Shown: positions 35,916 to 44,187, counted from the first letter of the stretch. The stretch: 64,000 bases of DNA from Micromonospora sp. H61 (GCF_018070325.1 NZ_JAGPXY010000002.1:1-64000); one strand, 5' to 3'. Made by a program: numbers and translations. Notes: generated by a model from the sequence alone, not told the origin.

Positions 35916-36673
35916 GACTCCGCCACTTCCTGGATGAGTTCGACAGACTGCCAGTGGGACAACGCCTCGCCGCGCACGTTCTCCCATGCCGCCATCATGG
36001 CGGCGATGTCCTCGGGGTCGCTAGCCACTTGTCCCTGAAGTTGGTTGTCGAGGTAGCCGGCGACCCGGTGGTCGTGGCTGTGCGCGATCACGAAAGGTCC
36101 GTTGAGGCCGGCATAGGCGCCGACCGCGCTGGGCACGACGTGCACCCGGATGTGCGGCTCGACGCACGCCGCCGCCACGGCCAGCAGTTGCTCGCGCATC
36201 GTCGACCGGCCGCCCACCGGACGGCGGATGACGGCCTCGTCCACGACCGCAGTGAACTGCGGCGGGTCGTCCCGCTTGAGGATGCCCTGCCGGCCGAGCC
36301 GGACCGTGAGATGCCGCTCGATCTCACCCCGGGGGATCAGGCCCGCGTCGCCCAGCACCGCGCGGGCGTACGCCTCGGTCTGGAGCAACCCCGGCAGGAC
36401 GGTCGACTCGAACCAGCGAAGCGACACCGCCTCCCGCTCGATCTCCTGCCACGGACGAAACCAAATGGGGTCACGACGTCTTGAAGTGTCTGGCCAGATG
36501 TCCGACACGTCCTTGTGAAGCGCCTCCGCTGCCGCCAGCCGGTGGCGTGGATGCGGGATGCGGTCCTCGGTCAACCAGCGCCCCACTGTCTTCGGGTCGA
36601 CGCCGACGGTCTCGGCGAGGGATTCGGTGGTGTGCCCGGTGTCGCTGAGCGCCACCCGAAGCGCGTCGTTCAC
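35906..36673 (-). CDS. XRE-family regulator with DUF5753 (Scr1-type)
   Basis: 255 aa. An N-terminal helix-turn-helix (TTESLAETVGVDPKTVGRWL) is followed by a DUF5753 ligand- or partner-binding domain (WFESTVLPGLLQTEAYARAV). It is a DNA-binding regulator paired with the overlapping DUF397 gene; targets are unknown. The AT-rich upstream region with palindrome AGATATCT may hold its own operator. Confidence 0.88.
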   Translation of the reverse strand: MNDALRVALSDTGHTTESLAETVGVDPKTVGRWLTEDRIPHPRHRLAAAEALHKDVSDIWPDTSRRRDPIWFRPWQEIEREAVSLRWFESTVLPGLLQTEAYARAVLGDAGLIPRGEIERHLTVRLGRQGILKRDDPPQFTAVVDEAVIRRPVGGRSTMREQLLAVAAACVEPHIRVHVVPSAVGAYAGLNGPFVIAHSHDHRVAGYLDNQLQGQVASDPEDIAAMMAAWENVRGEALSHWQSVELIQEVAESWS

Positions 36674-36871
36674 GGCTCCTCCATCGGATGTCCTAGATAT
36701 CTGGAAACCATATAGCTACGTGGTGTATCTGTCTCGTAACTCTCCCGAGGGTGGTCAACAGAAGACGGCGTGGCCGGTGGAGGCGCAGGAGCCCGGCGGC
36801 CTGCGTCAGTCCGGGGTCGCCCCGACGGGGGAGGCGGGGCGGCCCCCGTCCACCGCGAAGGAGATCCGCCC
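36674..36871. promoter_or_regulatory. Divergent AT-rich promoter region of the XRE gene
   Basis: About 200 bp between the XRE gene and a small divergent gene. 36690-36735 is AT-rich and contains the perfect palindrome AGATATCT (36693-36700) about 20 bp before the XRE start. It is a candidate autoregulatory site; no boxes can be assigned with confidence. Confidence 0.4.
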
Positions 36872-37114
36872 ATGCCCCGCCGCCGCTACCGGAACCACCT
36901 GCCGACCCGACCGACCTGGCGCTGTGCCGCGTGCGGCATCGCCTGGCCCTGCTCGGCGGCGAAGCTGCGGCTGCTCGGCGAGTACCGGCATGACCGGCTC
37001 GCGTTGACCGTCTACCTGGCGACGCTGCAGACAGAGGCCGGCGAACACCTCACCGACGTCGACCCGGCCCGGCTGGCCGACCGCTTCCTGTCCTGGGCCC
37101 GCGCGCGCGCCTGA
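36872..37114 (+). CDS. Small zinc-ribbon-like hypothetical protein
   Basis: 80 aa, basic, with three Cys in WRCAACGIAWPC that could be half of a zinc site. ATG with GGAG about 8 nt upstream. Divergent from the XRE/DUF397 pair, next to which small proteins of this kind are common. It is the last ordinary high-GC gene before the tRNA-bounded island. Confidence 0.6.
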   Translation: MPRRRYRNHLPTRPTWRCAACGIAWPCSAAKLRLLGEYRHDRLALTVYLATLQTEAGEHLTDVDPARLADRFLSWARARA

Positions 37115-37200
37115 CCTCGCCCGCGCACGGCGAAGCGAGGACACGCTACGTTCCGGAAGTCGGAGTGGGACGGCAAGGTGGTGGGGTGACGCCACCGCAC

Positions 37201-37314
37201 AGACGACTCAGGGCCCGGTCCCCGTGGGGCCGGCCCTGTCGTTCGTGCTGCTCAGGCGAGCGGAGGATACGAGATTCGAACTCGTGAGGGTGTAAACCCA
37301 ACACGCTTTCCAAG
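37201..37314. repeat. Left att-like direct repeat (attL)
   Basis: Identical to 40576-40688 apart from one extra C in the GGGCCCGG run. It contains a copy of the tRNA terminator hairpin and the 3' portion of tRNA-Ser(GGA) up to the anticodon loop. Similarity stops sharply after TTTCCAAG, where the right copy continues into the rest of the tRNA. Confidence 0.9.
37261..37314 (-). pseudogene. Truncated tRNA-Ser(GGA), 3' portion only
   Basis: On the minus strand this holds the anticodon loop, variable arm, T arm and acceptor 3' strand of tRNA-Ser(GGA). The 5' acceptor, D arm and 5' half of the anticodon stem are missing. It is a by-product of element integration and cannot make a tRNA. Confidence 0.88.
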
Positions 37315-37456
37315 TCTGTTGACCATCGTCCGGCCCCGACCGGCACCGTCCATGACCTGCGTGGTCGCTCGGCATGGACCCTGTTGAACGGCTCCGGCCG
37401 GTAGCGAACGAGACCACAACTGAGACCGGGCACGGTCGGCGACGAGGTCTGCGACG

Positions 37457-38875
37457 GTGTCTAGATCGACATGTATGTTCTGTCGGGCACCAACAGGAAA
37501 CACCCCCAAGTTGCTCGACGGCCAACGCGAGCACATGCAAAGATTCCCCGTGGACCTTCTTCCAAACGAAGCGAAGATGTTTGAAGTTGCCCCGGCTGTG
37601 GGCTCGCCTCATAGTGGCGACGACGAGGCGATCAATGACCGGTACACCAGTGGCGAAGTCCGAATTGTGACGGAGCAAGCTCGTTACCCGCTAACCGCCA
37701 TCCCCGGAATGGTCAATAGCAACGACTACGAGCTTAACCCAGAGTTTCAGCGCCGGCACCGGTGGAACGACGTTCGGAAGTCTCGCCTGATCGAATCATT
37801 CATCATGAATGTGCCAATTCCCCCCATCTTTCTATATGAGGCCAGGTACTCATTCTATGAGGTGATGGATGGCCTTCAACGCTTAAGTGCCATCCGGGAC
37901 TTCTACGCTGATGAGTTCGCGCTCGATGGTCTGCAAGAGTGGAGTGAACTCAACGGCAAAAGGTATTCGCAGTTGCCAGCAGAGGTACGCAAAGGCGTCG
38001 ACCGTCGCTACCTGAGCAGTATCATCTTGCTGCACGAAACTGCAAAGTCCGAGGAAGAGGCGCAGCGGCTGAAGCAACTTGTATTCGAGCGGATTAATAG
38101 CGGCGGGGAGCGCCTTACCCCACAAGAGTCAAGAAATGCGATCTTCCCGGGGCCGATGAACTCACTTTGCATCGAGCTGTCCCGCGACGAAAACCTTCGC
38201 ACCTTATGGCACATCCCTGAAGCGGACGGGGAAACTGAGGAAGACTTCGGGAGACCCGAGATCGAACACCAACTCGGCAAGAGCTTGTTCAAAACGATGG
38301 GCGACGTCGAGCTTGTGTTGCGATTCTTCGCCTATCGACAGCAATTGAAGAGCCAGGAACGCTTAACTCTCCGCGATTACCTCGACACCTATTTGCGACG
38401 AGGTAATGCTCTGCCGAAATCTGAACTCCAAGACCTTTCCCAGATCTTCAAAAGCGCCACCGAGATTGTCCTAATGGTGTTCGGCGAGTACGCCCTATAT
38501 ATGTATAAGGAATATAAGGGAAAGTGGCGTTACACGGGGCGTCCCACCCTCACGGTATACGATCCCTTGATGTGGGCTGTGAGTGCCAATATCGACAAGT
38601 CCGCTGAACTCGCGAAGCGTTCTCAAAGCGCTCGTGATCTGCTCAAAGAGATGTACAAGCAGCATCCGCAATCCTTTTCCGGCAGGACGGCTGAGCGGCC
38701 GGACATTGAGAATCGGAACAAGCTCTTTCTGGATCTTATCGAAAAGATCCTACAGAGTCCACCTGATCCGGAGGGCGTAGTCAGCTCGATACCTGAGACT
38801 GATACAGAGGCATTGGAGATAGGCGACGCGGGCACCGAAGGGAGCCAGTATCCAGCAGGTTGGGCCAGTTCGTGA
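37457..38875 (+). CDS. DUF262 domain protein (GmrSD/ParB-like nuclease superfamily)
   Basis: 472 aa from GTG 37457 (ATG 37475 and later starts are possible). The DUF262 core is clear: NPEFQRRHRW (residues 94-103), VPIPPIFLYE, MDGLQRLSAI (137-146), and FERINSGGERL (210-220), the P-x-F-Q-R, D-G-x-Q-R and F-x-x-I-N motifs of the family. DUF262 forms the N-terminal NTP-dependent part of GmrSD type IV restriction enzymes. The usual C-terminal DUF1524 HNH domain is not evident here. The N-terminus has CMFC, possibly part of a metal site. GC is low and at least three TTA codons occur. It overlaps the HEPN-type gene by GTGA. Confidence 0.85.
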   Translation: MSRSTCMFCRAPTGNTPKLLDGQREHMQRFPVDLLPNEAKMFEVAPAVGSPHSGDDEAINDRYTSGEVRIVTEQARYPLTAIPGMVNSNDYELNPEFQRRHRWNDVRKSRLIESFIMNVPIPPIFLYEARYSFYEVMDGLQRLSAIRDFYADEFALDGLQEWSELNGKRYSQLPAEVRKGVDRRYLSSIILLHETAKSEEEAQRLKQLVFERINSGGERLTPQESRNAIFPGPMNSLCIELSRDENLRTLWHIPEADGETEEDFGRPEIEHQLGKSLFKTMGDVELVLRFFAYRQQLKSQERLTLRDYLDTYLRRGNALPKSELQDLSQIFKSATEIVLMVFGEYALYMYKEYKGKWRYTGRPTLTVYDPLMWAVSANIDKSAELAKRSQSARDLLKEMYKQHPQSFSGRTAERPDIENRNKLFLDLIEKILQSPPDPEGVVSSIPETDTEALEIGDAGTEGSQYPAGWASS

Positions 38876-39909
38876 ACAGAAGAGCCTTGCAAGGTTTTCT
38901 TACGCGACTGGATGAGATCGACGGCTACCGCAGGAGCTTGATCGTTTCGGCGAGGCTAGCTGGGATGTCAGTTCCGGAATCGCGCCCAGAAGTACGGGAA
39001 CTTGTGGAAGAACTAGGCTTGGCTGTGTCGCGCGGGATGCGCAAGCGTCTCGACTATTCCAGCCTAGTGGTCTCTCTTTACGGGGCACTGGAGGATTACG
39101 TTGAGCGTATCGCTGAGCAGTGTGCGGAAGTATTGAACGGCGCGGTACCGCGATACCTCGACCTGCCTGAGTCGATGCGTAGATGTCACGAGAAGGGATC
39201 GCTGAGCCTAGTGGAGCAAGTCATGCGCTCTACTTACACCGGCCAACTCACACAACGAGACTTAATCGCGAACGTCCACGGATGTCTAGAAGGCCGAACG
39301 CCCTACCGTCTGAACGTTGAAGCATTTTCAATCCATACCGCTAATGTGCGTCATGGCATTGTCCGCGAAATGTTGGCAAGGGTTTGTGTAGAAGGCGTTG
39401 ACGAGGCCGTCGGCTCAGATATCCGGACTATTGAGCTGCTGGATCGGTATGGCCGCTCCGGTGGCGAGCCGCATTTTTACCTCGATGATCTAGCTGACCG
39501 CCGTAACATGGTGGCCCATGGCGAGGTGCCGCCAGACGTCTTGTCCTTGGATGTGCTGCATGAGTACATTGACGGCTTACGCCTCTTTGGCGTACTCCTA
39601 TTTGAAAGAGCGCTATGCGGCGTACTGCATCTCACCCTGCCAAATGCCGCAGTTCCGCTAGGAAGACCTACCGCCTCATACAAAAGTGGCAGAATTCTTT
39701 GCTTCTGTCCAGACGTGCGGTTCACCCTAAAGTTGGGCGACAGTCTGGTTTGGGAAACGGGAGCCGGGTGGCGCGTATGCGCTATCGAAAGCTTGGAAGT
39801 TAATCGTAAGCCTTACAGTTCGCTAATCGGAAATCCGAAAGACAAGTTTGGTGCGGGAATCCCTGTTAACGGAAATGGCAAGGCGGAATACTGGGTGATT
39901 CCAGCATAA
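38872..39909 (+). CDS. MAE_28990/MAE_18760-like HEPN protein (predicted RNase)
   Basis: 345 aa. The first about 245 residues look helical and carry RRNMVAH (residues 210-216), the R-x4-H signature of HEPN ribonucleases. The resemblance to the MAE_28990/MAE_18760 family is from memory. The last about 90 residues form a beta-rich tail (TLKLGDSLVWETGAGWRVC). GTG 38872 overlaps the DUF262 stop, giving tight coupling; TTG 38860 is an alternative. GC is low and TTA codons occur. Adjacent DUF262 and HEPN genes suggest a two-component defence or toxin system, which is inference. Confidence 0.7.
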   Translation: MNRRALQGFLTRLDEIDGYRRSLIVSARLAGMSVPESRPEVRELVEELGLAVSRGMRKRLDYSSLVVSLYGALEDYVERIAEQCAEVLNGAVPRYLDLPESMRRCHEKGSLSLVEQVMRSTYTGQLTQRDLIANVHGCLEGRTPYRLNVEAFSIHTANVRHGIVREMLARVCVEGVDEAVGSDIRTIELLDRYGRSGGEPHFYLDDLADRRNMVAHGEVPPDVLSLDVLHEYIDGLRLFGVLLFERALCGVLHLTLPNAAVPLGRPTASYKSGRILCFCPDVRFTLKLGDSLVWETGAGWRVCAIESLEVNRKPYSSLIGNPKDKFGAGIPVNGNGKAEYWVIPA

Positions 39910-40020
39910 CGCTTTGCCGCAGGTTCGACCCGCGTCTTTCTTGTGGCAGGGGCAACTTAAGTCGACTAATGCATTGTGCCACTGTCGGATGTGGTGTGAT
40001 GGGTGGGCGCTCGTCTGCTA

Positions 40021-40554
40021 TTAGGCCAGCTGATCTCGGCCGCCGGCTGAATTGATCAATGTCCCGGCTATCGTTCCCATGCTGGTGACTACTACGTCCG
40101 CCCCCGCCTCTCGGAACGCCCCGACCTTCGCTGGACGGTTTGCATAACCGATCACCGCAACCCCAGCAGCCCGCGCCCCCTCTATGTCCGACAGCGAGTC
40201 GCCGACCAGCACGCACCGAGCCGGCAACTGGCCGAGGGCGCGTACGGCTTGCAGGATCGGTTCCGGGTTGGGCTTCATGCGGCCCGGGTCAGCGTACGCC
40301 CGGCCAACGACCGGTTTGACGTACGCGGTAAGCCGGTGCGCCGCCAGGTACGTGCTCACGGCGCCGGCCGAATTGTTGCTGACCACTGCCACCGGCATCC
40401 CGGCTTGTCGGGCCGCAACGATGACCGACCAAGTACGCCGTGACATCGCCCAGCAGCTCGGCGGACTTCTCTGGGGCGACCCGCCGCGCGGGCCGGGGGA
40501 GAATAGCGACGAACCGCCGCCCAGCCGTCCGGAACAGGGCAAGTGAGACGGCAA
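40021..40554 (-). pseudogene. HAD-superfamily hydrolase remnant
   Basis: The C-terminal two thirds of a HAD hydrolase are intact: motif II (VAVVSNNSAG), motif III Lys region (GRMKPNPEP) and motif IV (CVLVGDSLSDIEGARAAG). The N-terminal D-x-D motif with the nucleophile is missing, and residues 1-45 of the open frame look unrelated, so the enzyme cannot be active as read. Similar HAD proteins occur on actinomycete integrative elements (from memory). It lies inside the att repeats but has normal high GC, so it may be a remnant of an older, larger element. Confidence 0.65.
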
Positions 40555-40575
40555 CTGAGACGGCAGCGACCGTAG

Positions 40576-40688
40576 AGACGACTCAGGGCCGGTCCCCGTG
40601 GGGCCGGCCCTGTCGTTCGTGCTGCTCAGGCGAGCGGAGGATACGAGATTCGAACTCGTGAGGGTGTAAACCCAACACGCTTTCCAAG
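40576..40688. repeat. Right att-like direct repeat (attR, within tRNA-Ser)
   Basis: The partner of 37201-37314. It runs from 59 bp beyond the tRNA 3' end, through the terminator and the 3' half of tRNA-Ser(GGA), and ends in the anticodon loop, a common tyrosine-recombinase crossover zone. Confidence 0.9.
40586..40610 (-). terminator. tRNA-Ser(GGA) terminator
   Basis: GGGCCGG and CCCC pair with GGGG and CCGGCCC around a very short loop, with one bulged T, 25 bp past the tRNA 3' end. The same hairpin is duplicated in the left repeat at about 37211-37236. Confidence 0.7.
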
Positions 40689-40719
40689 CGTGCGCCCTAG
40701 GCCTCTAGGCGAATCCTCC
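40635..40719 (-). tRNA. tRNA-Ser (anticodon GGA)
   Basis: An 85-nt class II tRNA read on the minus strand. Acceptor GGAGGAT pairs with ATCCTCC, discriminator G. The anticodon arm CACGC-TTGGAAA-GCGTG puts GGA at 40683-40685. The long variable arm and T loop GTTCGAATC are standard. No CCA is encoded. It is the integration site of the adjoining element and appears fully restored. Confidence 0.95.
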
Positions 40720-40796
40720 GCGAGCCAGGATACAGGCCCCTGTCGGCCGGGTCACCCCACCACCCCCTGAAGATCGACGGGCGGTCGGGTAGGCTG

Positions 40797-40892
40797 GGCG
40801 GCACCTCCCGTGCGGCGGTATCTCGTGAACCTCCCCAGGGCCGGAAGGCAGCAAGGATAAGCGAGCTCTGCCGGGTGCACGGGAGGCCTTTT
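40797..40892 (+). ncRNA. ffs: Signal recognition particle RNA (4.5S type)
   Basis: The universally conserved SRP domain IV is present: GGCCGGAAGGCAGCAAGG in the apical loop region. The flanks CCTCCCGTG (40804-40812) and CACGGGAGG (40878-40886) close the long hairpin, and a T5 run (40889-40893) terminates it. Placement just upstream of dnaX on the same strand is the usual actinobacterial arrangement. The RNA pairs with Ffh in membrane protein targeting. Confidence 0.92.
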
Positions 40893-41093
40893 TGTCTGTG
40901 GGCCGGTTGATCCACTCGGCATCCGTGATGTCGCGGTGTCCCGGCCACGCGGACACCGCGGTTTCCAGAAAGCCGAGTCGATCAAGCCCTGGCGGCCCGG
41001 TGGATCAAGCACGGCATCCGCGGCGCCGGGGTGGTGGGTGGTCACCCGCGCCCGACCGGCGCAGAATGGCTCGGTCGAGAGGAGGCGGGACGA

Positions 41094-44000
41094 GTGACGC
41101 TGGCGCTCTACCGCAAGTACCGGCCGCGTACCTTCGCTGAGGTCATCGGCCAGGAGCACGTGACCGAGCCGCTGTCGCAGGCGCTGCGCAGCGGACGGCT
41201 CAACCACGCCTACCTCTTCTCCGGCCCACGCGGCTGCGGCAAGACCACCAGCGCCCGGATCATGGCCCGCTCGCTCAACTGTGAGCAGGGCCCCACTCCC
41301 GAGCCGTGCGGCAAGTGTGATTCCTGCCGCTCGCTGGCCGCCGACGGTGCCGGCTCGATCGACGTGATCGAGATCGACGCGGCCAGCCACGGCGGTGTCG
41401 ACGACGCCCGCGAGCTGCGCGAGCGCGCCTTCTTCGCGCCGGCCAGCAGCCGCTTCAAGATCTACATCATCGACGAGGCGCACATGGTCTCGACCCAGGG
41501 CTTCAACGCCCTGCTCAAGCTGGTCGAGGAGCCCCCGGAGTACGTCAAGTTCATCTTCGCCACCACCGAGCCGGAGAAGGTCCTCGGCACGATCCGGTCG
41601 CGGACCCACCACTACCCGTTCCGGCTGTTTCCGCCGAAGGTGGTCCGCCCGTACCTGGAGCAGCTCACCCAGGCCGAGGGCGTCGCCGTCGAGCCGGCGG
41701 TCTTTCCGCTGGTGGTCCGCGCCGGTGGCGGCAGCATGCGGGACAGCCTCTCGGTGCTCGACCAGCTCATCGCCGGCGCCGGCACGGAGGGGGTCAGCTA
41801 CGCCCGGGCCGTCGCGCTGCTCGGGGTCACCGACTCGGCGCTGATCGACGAGATGTGCGACGCGCTGGCCGCCGGTGACGGCGCCGCCGCGTACGCCACC
41901 GTCGACCGGGTCGCCGAGGCCGGGCACGACATGCGTCGGTTCGCCTCCGACCTGCTGGAACGGCTGCGCGACCTGATCGTGATCCAGCAGGTGCCGGACG
42001 CCGCAGCGAAGGGTCTGATCGACGGCCCGGCCGACCAGATAGAGCGGATGGCAGCCCAGGCTTCGCAGCTCGGCTCGGCCACGCTGTCCCGCTGCGCCGA
42101 CATCGTGCACAACGGGCTGGTCGAGATGCGCGGCACTACCGCGCCCCGCCTGCTGCTGGAGCTGATCTGCGCCCGGATGCTGCTGCCCGGCGCGGACGAC
42201 TCCACCGGCGGCCTGCTCCAGCGCCTGGAGCGAATGGAACGCCGGCTCACAGTGGGCGGCACCGACGCGCCGTCGGCCGCCGCCGGCTCCGCGCCAACCA
42301 ACCACCCAGGGGTACGCCCGCAGCCAGCCACCCCGGTCCCGGCTGCCGCCACCCCGACACCAGTGAACGCCCCGACCTCCGCACCGCCGTGGGCTGTCGA
42401 CCCGGCGGCGTCCCCGGCCCAGGGCGCTCCCGCCCCGGCTGCTTCGGTCACCGGGGCACCCGCTCCGACCTCCGGTGCGCCGGCCTCGTACGCCTCGGCG
42501 GCCGACTCGCCGATCCCGGCCTCCCCGGGCGCGTCGACCGGGTCGGCAACCGCTGACCAGGCCGTACCCGTCTCGCCCGCCGGGCCGGCCCCGCGTCGCG
42601 TGGTGCCACCGTCGGCGGTGCTTCCCGACCCGGCGACGCCCGCGCCGCCTCGACCCGGAGCACCGGCCGCCGCGCTGGACGCGGTAGCGGTTCGCCGCGT
42701 CTGGCCCGACGTGGTCGGCAAGGTCAACCGGACCAACAAGCGGATCGCCGCCCTGATGCGGGACGCGGTCGTCCGCGAACTCGACGGCGACATGCTGGTG
42801 CTGACGGTGAAGTCCACAGTGCTGGCCAAGATGATGGCCGACCACGCGGCGGTGCTCACCGACGCGCTGTACGAGGAGTTGGGCGGGCGCTGGCAGATCC
42901 GGTGCGAGGTGGCCGGCGAGCGCGGTGGCGTGTCGCTGTCCGGTTCACCGCGCGCGCAGCAGACCGCACCGGCCCGACCCGCCGCGCCGCCAGCCACGCC
43001 CGCCGCCGCGACGAACGCCGCGACCCCGACTGCCGCCGGCCCGACGAGCGCGCCGCCGGCCGGGCCAAGCACGAATCCCACGCCTGGCTCGAACCCCACG
43101 CCTGGCTCGAGCGCGGCGCCTGGCTCGAACCCCACGCCTGGCTCGAACGGCGGGCCTGGCTCGAACGGCGGGCCTGGCTCGAGCGCGGCGCCGAGTGCGA
43201 GCGCGGCGCCTGGCGTCAGCGCTGCGGCTGGCTCGAATGCCGGGCCAAGCACGAACCCCGCGCCGGGTTCGAACGCGCCTGGCTCGAACGCGGCGCCACG
43301 TGCGAACGCCGCCGGGCCGGGGACAGTGGGCCCCAACGCCCCGACCGCCGCCGGTCCGACGAACGCCTCGCCGACCGCCGCGAACCCGAGCGGCGCTGCC
43401 GGCTCGGCTTCGCGCGGCGGTGTCGGTGCGGGTTCCGCTGGGCACGGTGCTGGCGGGCAGGGCACAGCGCCCTCCACCCCGGCGGCGGACGACGACGGCG
43501 ACTGGCCGGCGGCGGCCCGCCCCGGCGGCGGCGCCCTCGCCGCCGAGGCTACGGATGACGAGGACTGGCCGGAGGCCGCCCGACCCGGCGGCGCGTCGGC
43601 CGGAACCGAGTCGAGCCCCTACTCTGCACCGGCGTCGACCGGCGCGAACGGCAGCACCGGGAACGGGAACGGCAGCACCGGGAACGGTACCAACGGCAGC
43701 GGCACCAACGGCGGTGGCGGGAACGGCACCGGGCCGGGCGGTTCGGGCGGTTCCGGGTCAGCGGCCGGTGGCGGTAAACCGGGCGGGCGGGGTAACCCGA
43801 CACCGGCGGCCCGGCAGCCGGCGGCAGCCGGTGGTGCGCCGGTGAGCAGCGCCATCGCCGCGGCTCGCGCGGCGGCGGCGGGGCGCGGTGCGCGTACCGG
43901 AGCGGCAGCCCGGCCCGTCGCGGACGCGGAATGGGCGGGCGAGCCGCCCTACGACCCGGACTTCGACGGCCCGGCGCGGGCCGGTCGACCCGGCGGCGCG

Positions 44001-44165
44001 GCACCGGCCGCGGCCCCGGCCCTTGAGGGGTTCGACCCGGGCGACGAGCCGTTGGACGAGATCATCGACGAGAAGACCGCACGGGAGTCCAGCGAGGAGC
44101 AGGCGGTACGGCTGCTCCGGGAGACCTTCGGCGCCGAGAAGATCAACGAGATCGACGCCCGCTAG
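41094..44165 (+). CDS. dnaX: DNA polymerase III subunit gamma/tau
   Basis: Clamp-loader ATPase of 1023 aa. Walker A GPRGCGKT is at residues 44-51, zinc ligands are Cys63, 72, 75 and 78, Walker B is IYIIDEAHM, and the sensor-1 region is FIFATTEPEK. The AAA+ and collar domains end near residue 395. A tau-like domain (about 525-625, VWPDVVGKVNRTNKR) follows. Residues about 630-1000 are low-complexity Pro/Ala/Gly/Asn sequence, then a conserved acidic end (EEQAVRLLRETFGAEKI). GTG start with AGGAGG upstream. The low-complexity linker makes it longer than most DnaX proteins. No slippery frameshift site was noticed. Confidence 0.95.
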   Translation: MTLALYRKYRPRTFAEVIGQEHVTEPLSQALRSGRLNHAYLFSGPRGCGKTTSARIMARSLNCEQGPTPEPCGKCDSCRSLAADGAGSIDVIEIDAASHGGVDDARELRERAFFAPASSRFKIYIIDEAHMVSTQGFNALLKLVEEPPEYVKFIFATTEPEKVLGTIRSRTHHYPFRLFPPKVVRPYLEQLTQAEGVAVEPAVFPLVVRAGGGSMRDSLSVLDQLIAGAGTEGVSYARAVALLGVTDSALIDEMCDALAAGDGAAAYATVDRVAEAGHDMRRFASDLLERLRDLIVIQQVPDAAAKGLIDGPADQIERMAAQASQLGSATLSRCADIVHNGLVEMRGTTAPRLLLELICARMLLPGADDSTGGLLQRLERMERRLTVGGTDAPSAAAGSAPTNHPGVRPQPATPVPAAATPTPVNAPTSAPPWAVDPAASPAQGAPAPAASVTGAPAPTSGAPASYASAADSPIPASPGASTGSATADQAVPVSPAGPAPRRVVPPSAVLPDPATPAPPRPGAPAAALDAVAVRRVWPDVVGKVNRTNKRIAALMRDAVVRELDGDMLVLTVKSTVLAKMMADHAAVLTDALYEELGGRWQIRCEVAGERGGVSLSGSPRAQQTAPARPAAPPATPAAATNAATPTAAGPTSAPPAGPSTNPTPGSNPTPGSSAAPGSNPTPGSNGGPGSNGGPGSSAAPSASAAPGVSAAAGSNAGPSTNPAPGSNAPGSNAAPRANAAGPGTVGPNAPTAAGPTNASPTAANPSGAAGSASRGGVGAGSAGHGAGGQGTAPSTPAADDDGDWPAAARPGGGALAAEATDDEDWPEAARPGGASAGTESSPYSAPASTGANGSTGNGNGSTGNGTNGSGTNGGGGNGTGPGGSGGSGSAAGGGKPGGRGNPTPAARQPAAAGGAPVSSAIAAARAAAAGRGARTGAAARPVADAEWAGEPPYDPDFDGPARAGRPGGAAPAAAPALEGFDPGDEPLDEIIDEKTARESSEEQAVRLLRETFGAEKINEIDAR
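43071..43305 (+). repeat. 18-bp tandem repeat inside dnaX (hexapeptide GSNxxP)
   Basis: About 12 degenerate units of 18 bp with core CGCCTGGCTCGAAC encode residues about 660-738 as GSNPTP, GSSAAP, GSNGGP and variants. The period is exact for the first six units and decays afterwards. Such arrays change length by slippage; here every change keeps frame. Confidence 0.85.
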
Positions 44166-44187
44166 CGGCCCCACCCACCCCGGCTCG

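Larger units (their letters stand above)
37201..40688. mobile_element. Integrase-less tRNA-Ser(GGA)-integrated island carrying a DUF262-HEPN pair
   Basis: A 114/113-bp direct repeat bounds this element. The right copy is part of the intact tRNA-Ser(GGA), from the anticodon loop through the 3' end and its terminator. The left copy is the displaced duplicate. This is the standard product of tyrosine-integrase insertion at a tRNA gene, with the tRNA restored by the incoming att site. The cargo has clearly lower GC than the rest of the window (near 50% by eye), several TTA leucine codons, and no integrase, excisionase or replication gene. It fits a cis-mobilisable or decayed element. The HAD remnant at the right end has normal GC. 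Confidence 0.8.

Noticed and set aside
40427..40554. Frameshift restoring a complete HAD protein
   Set aside because: Another minus-strand frame reads GDVTAYLVGHR near the break, but no D-x-D motif appears in any frame before the att repeat, so the N-terminus is missing rather than only shifted.
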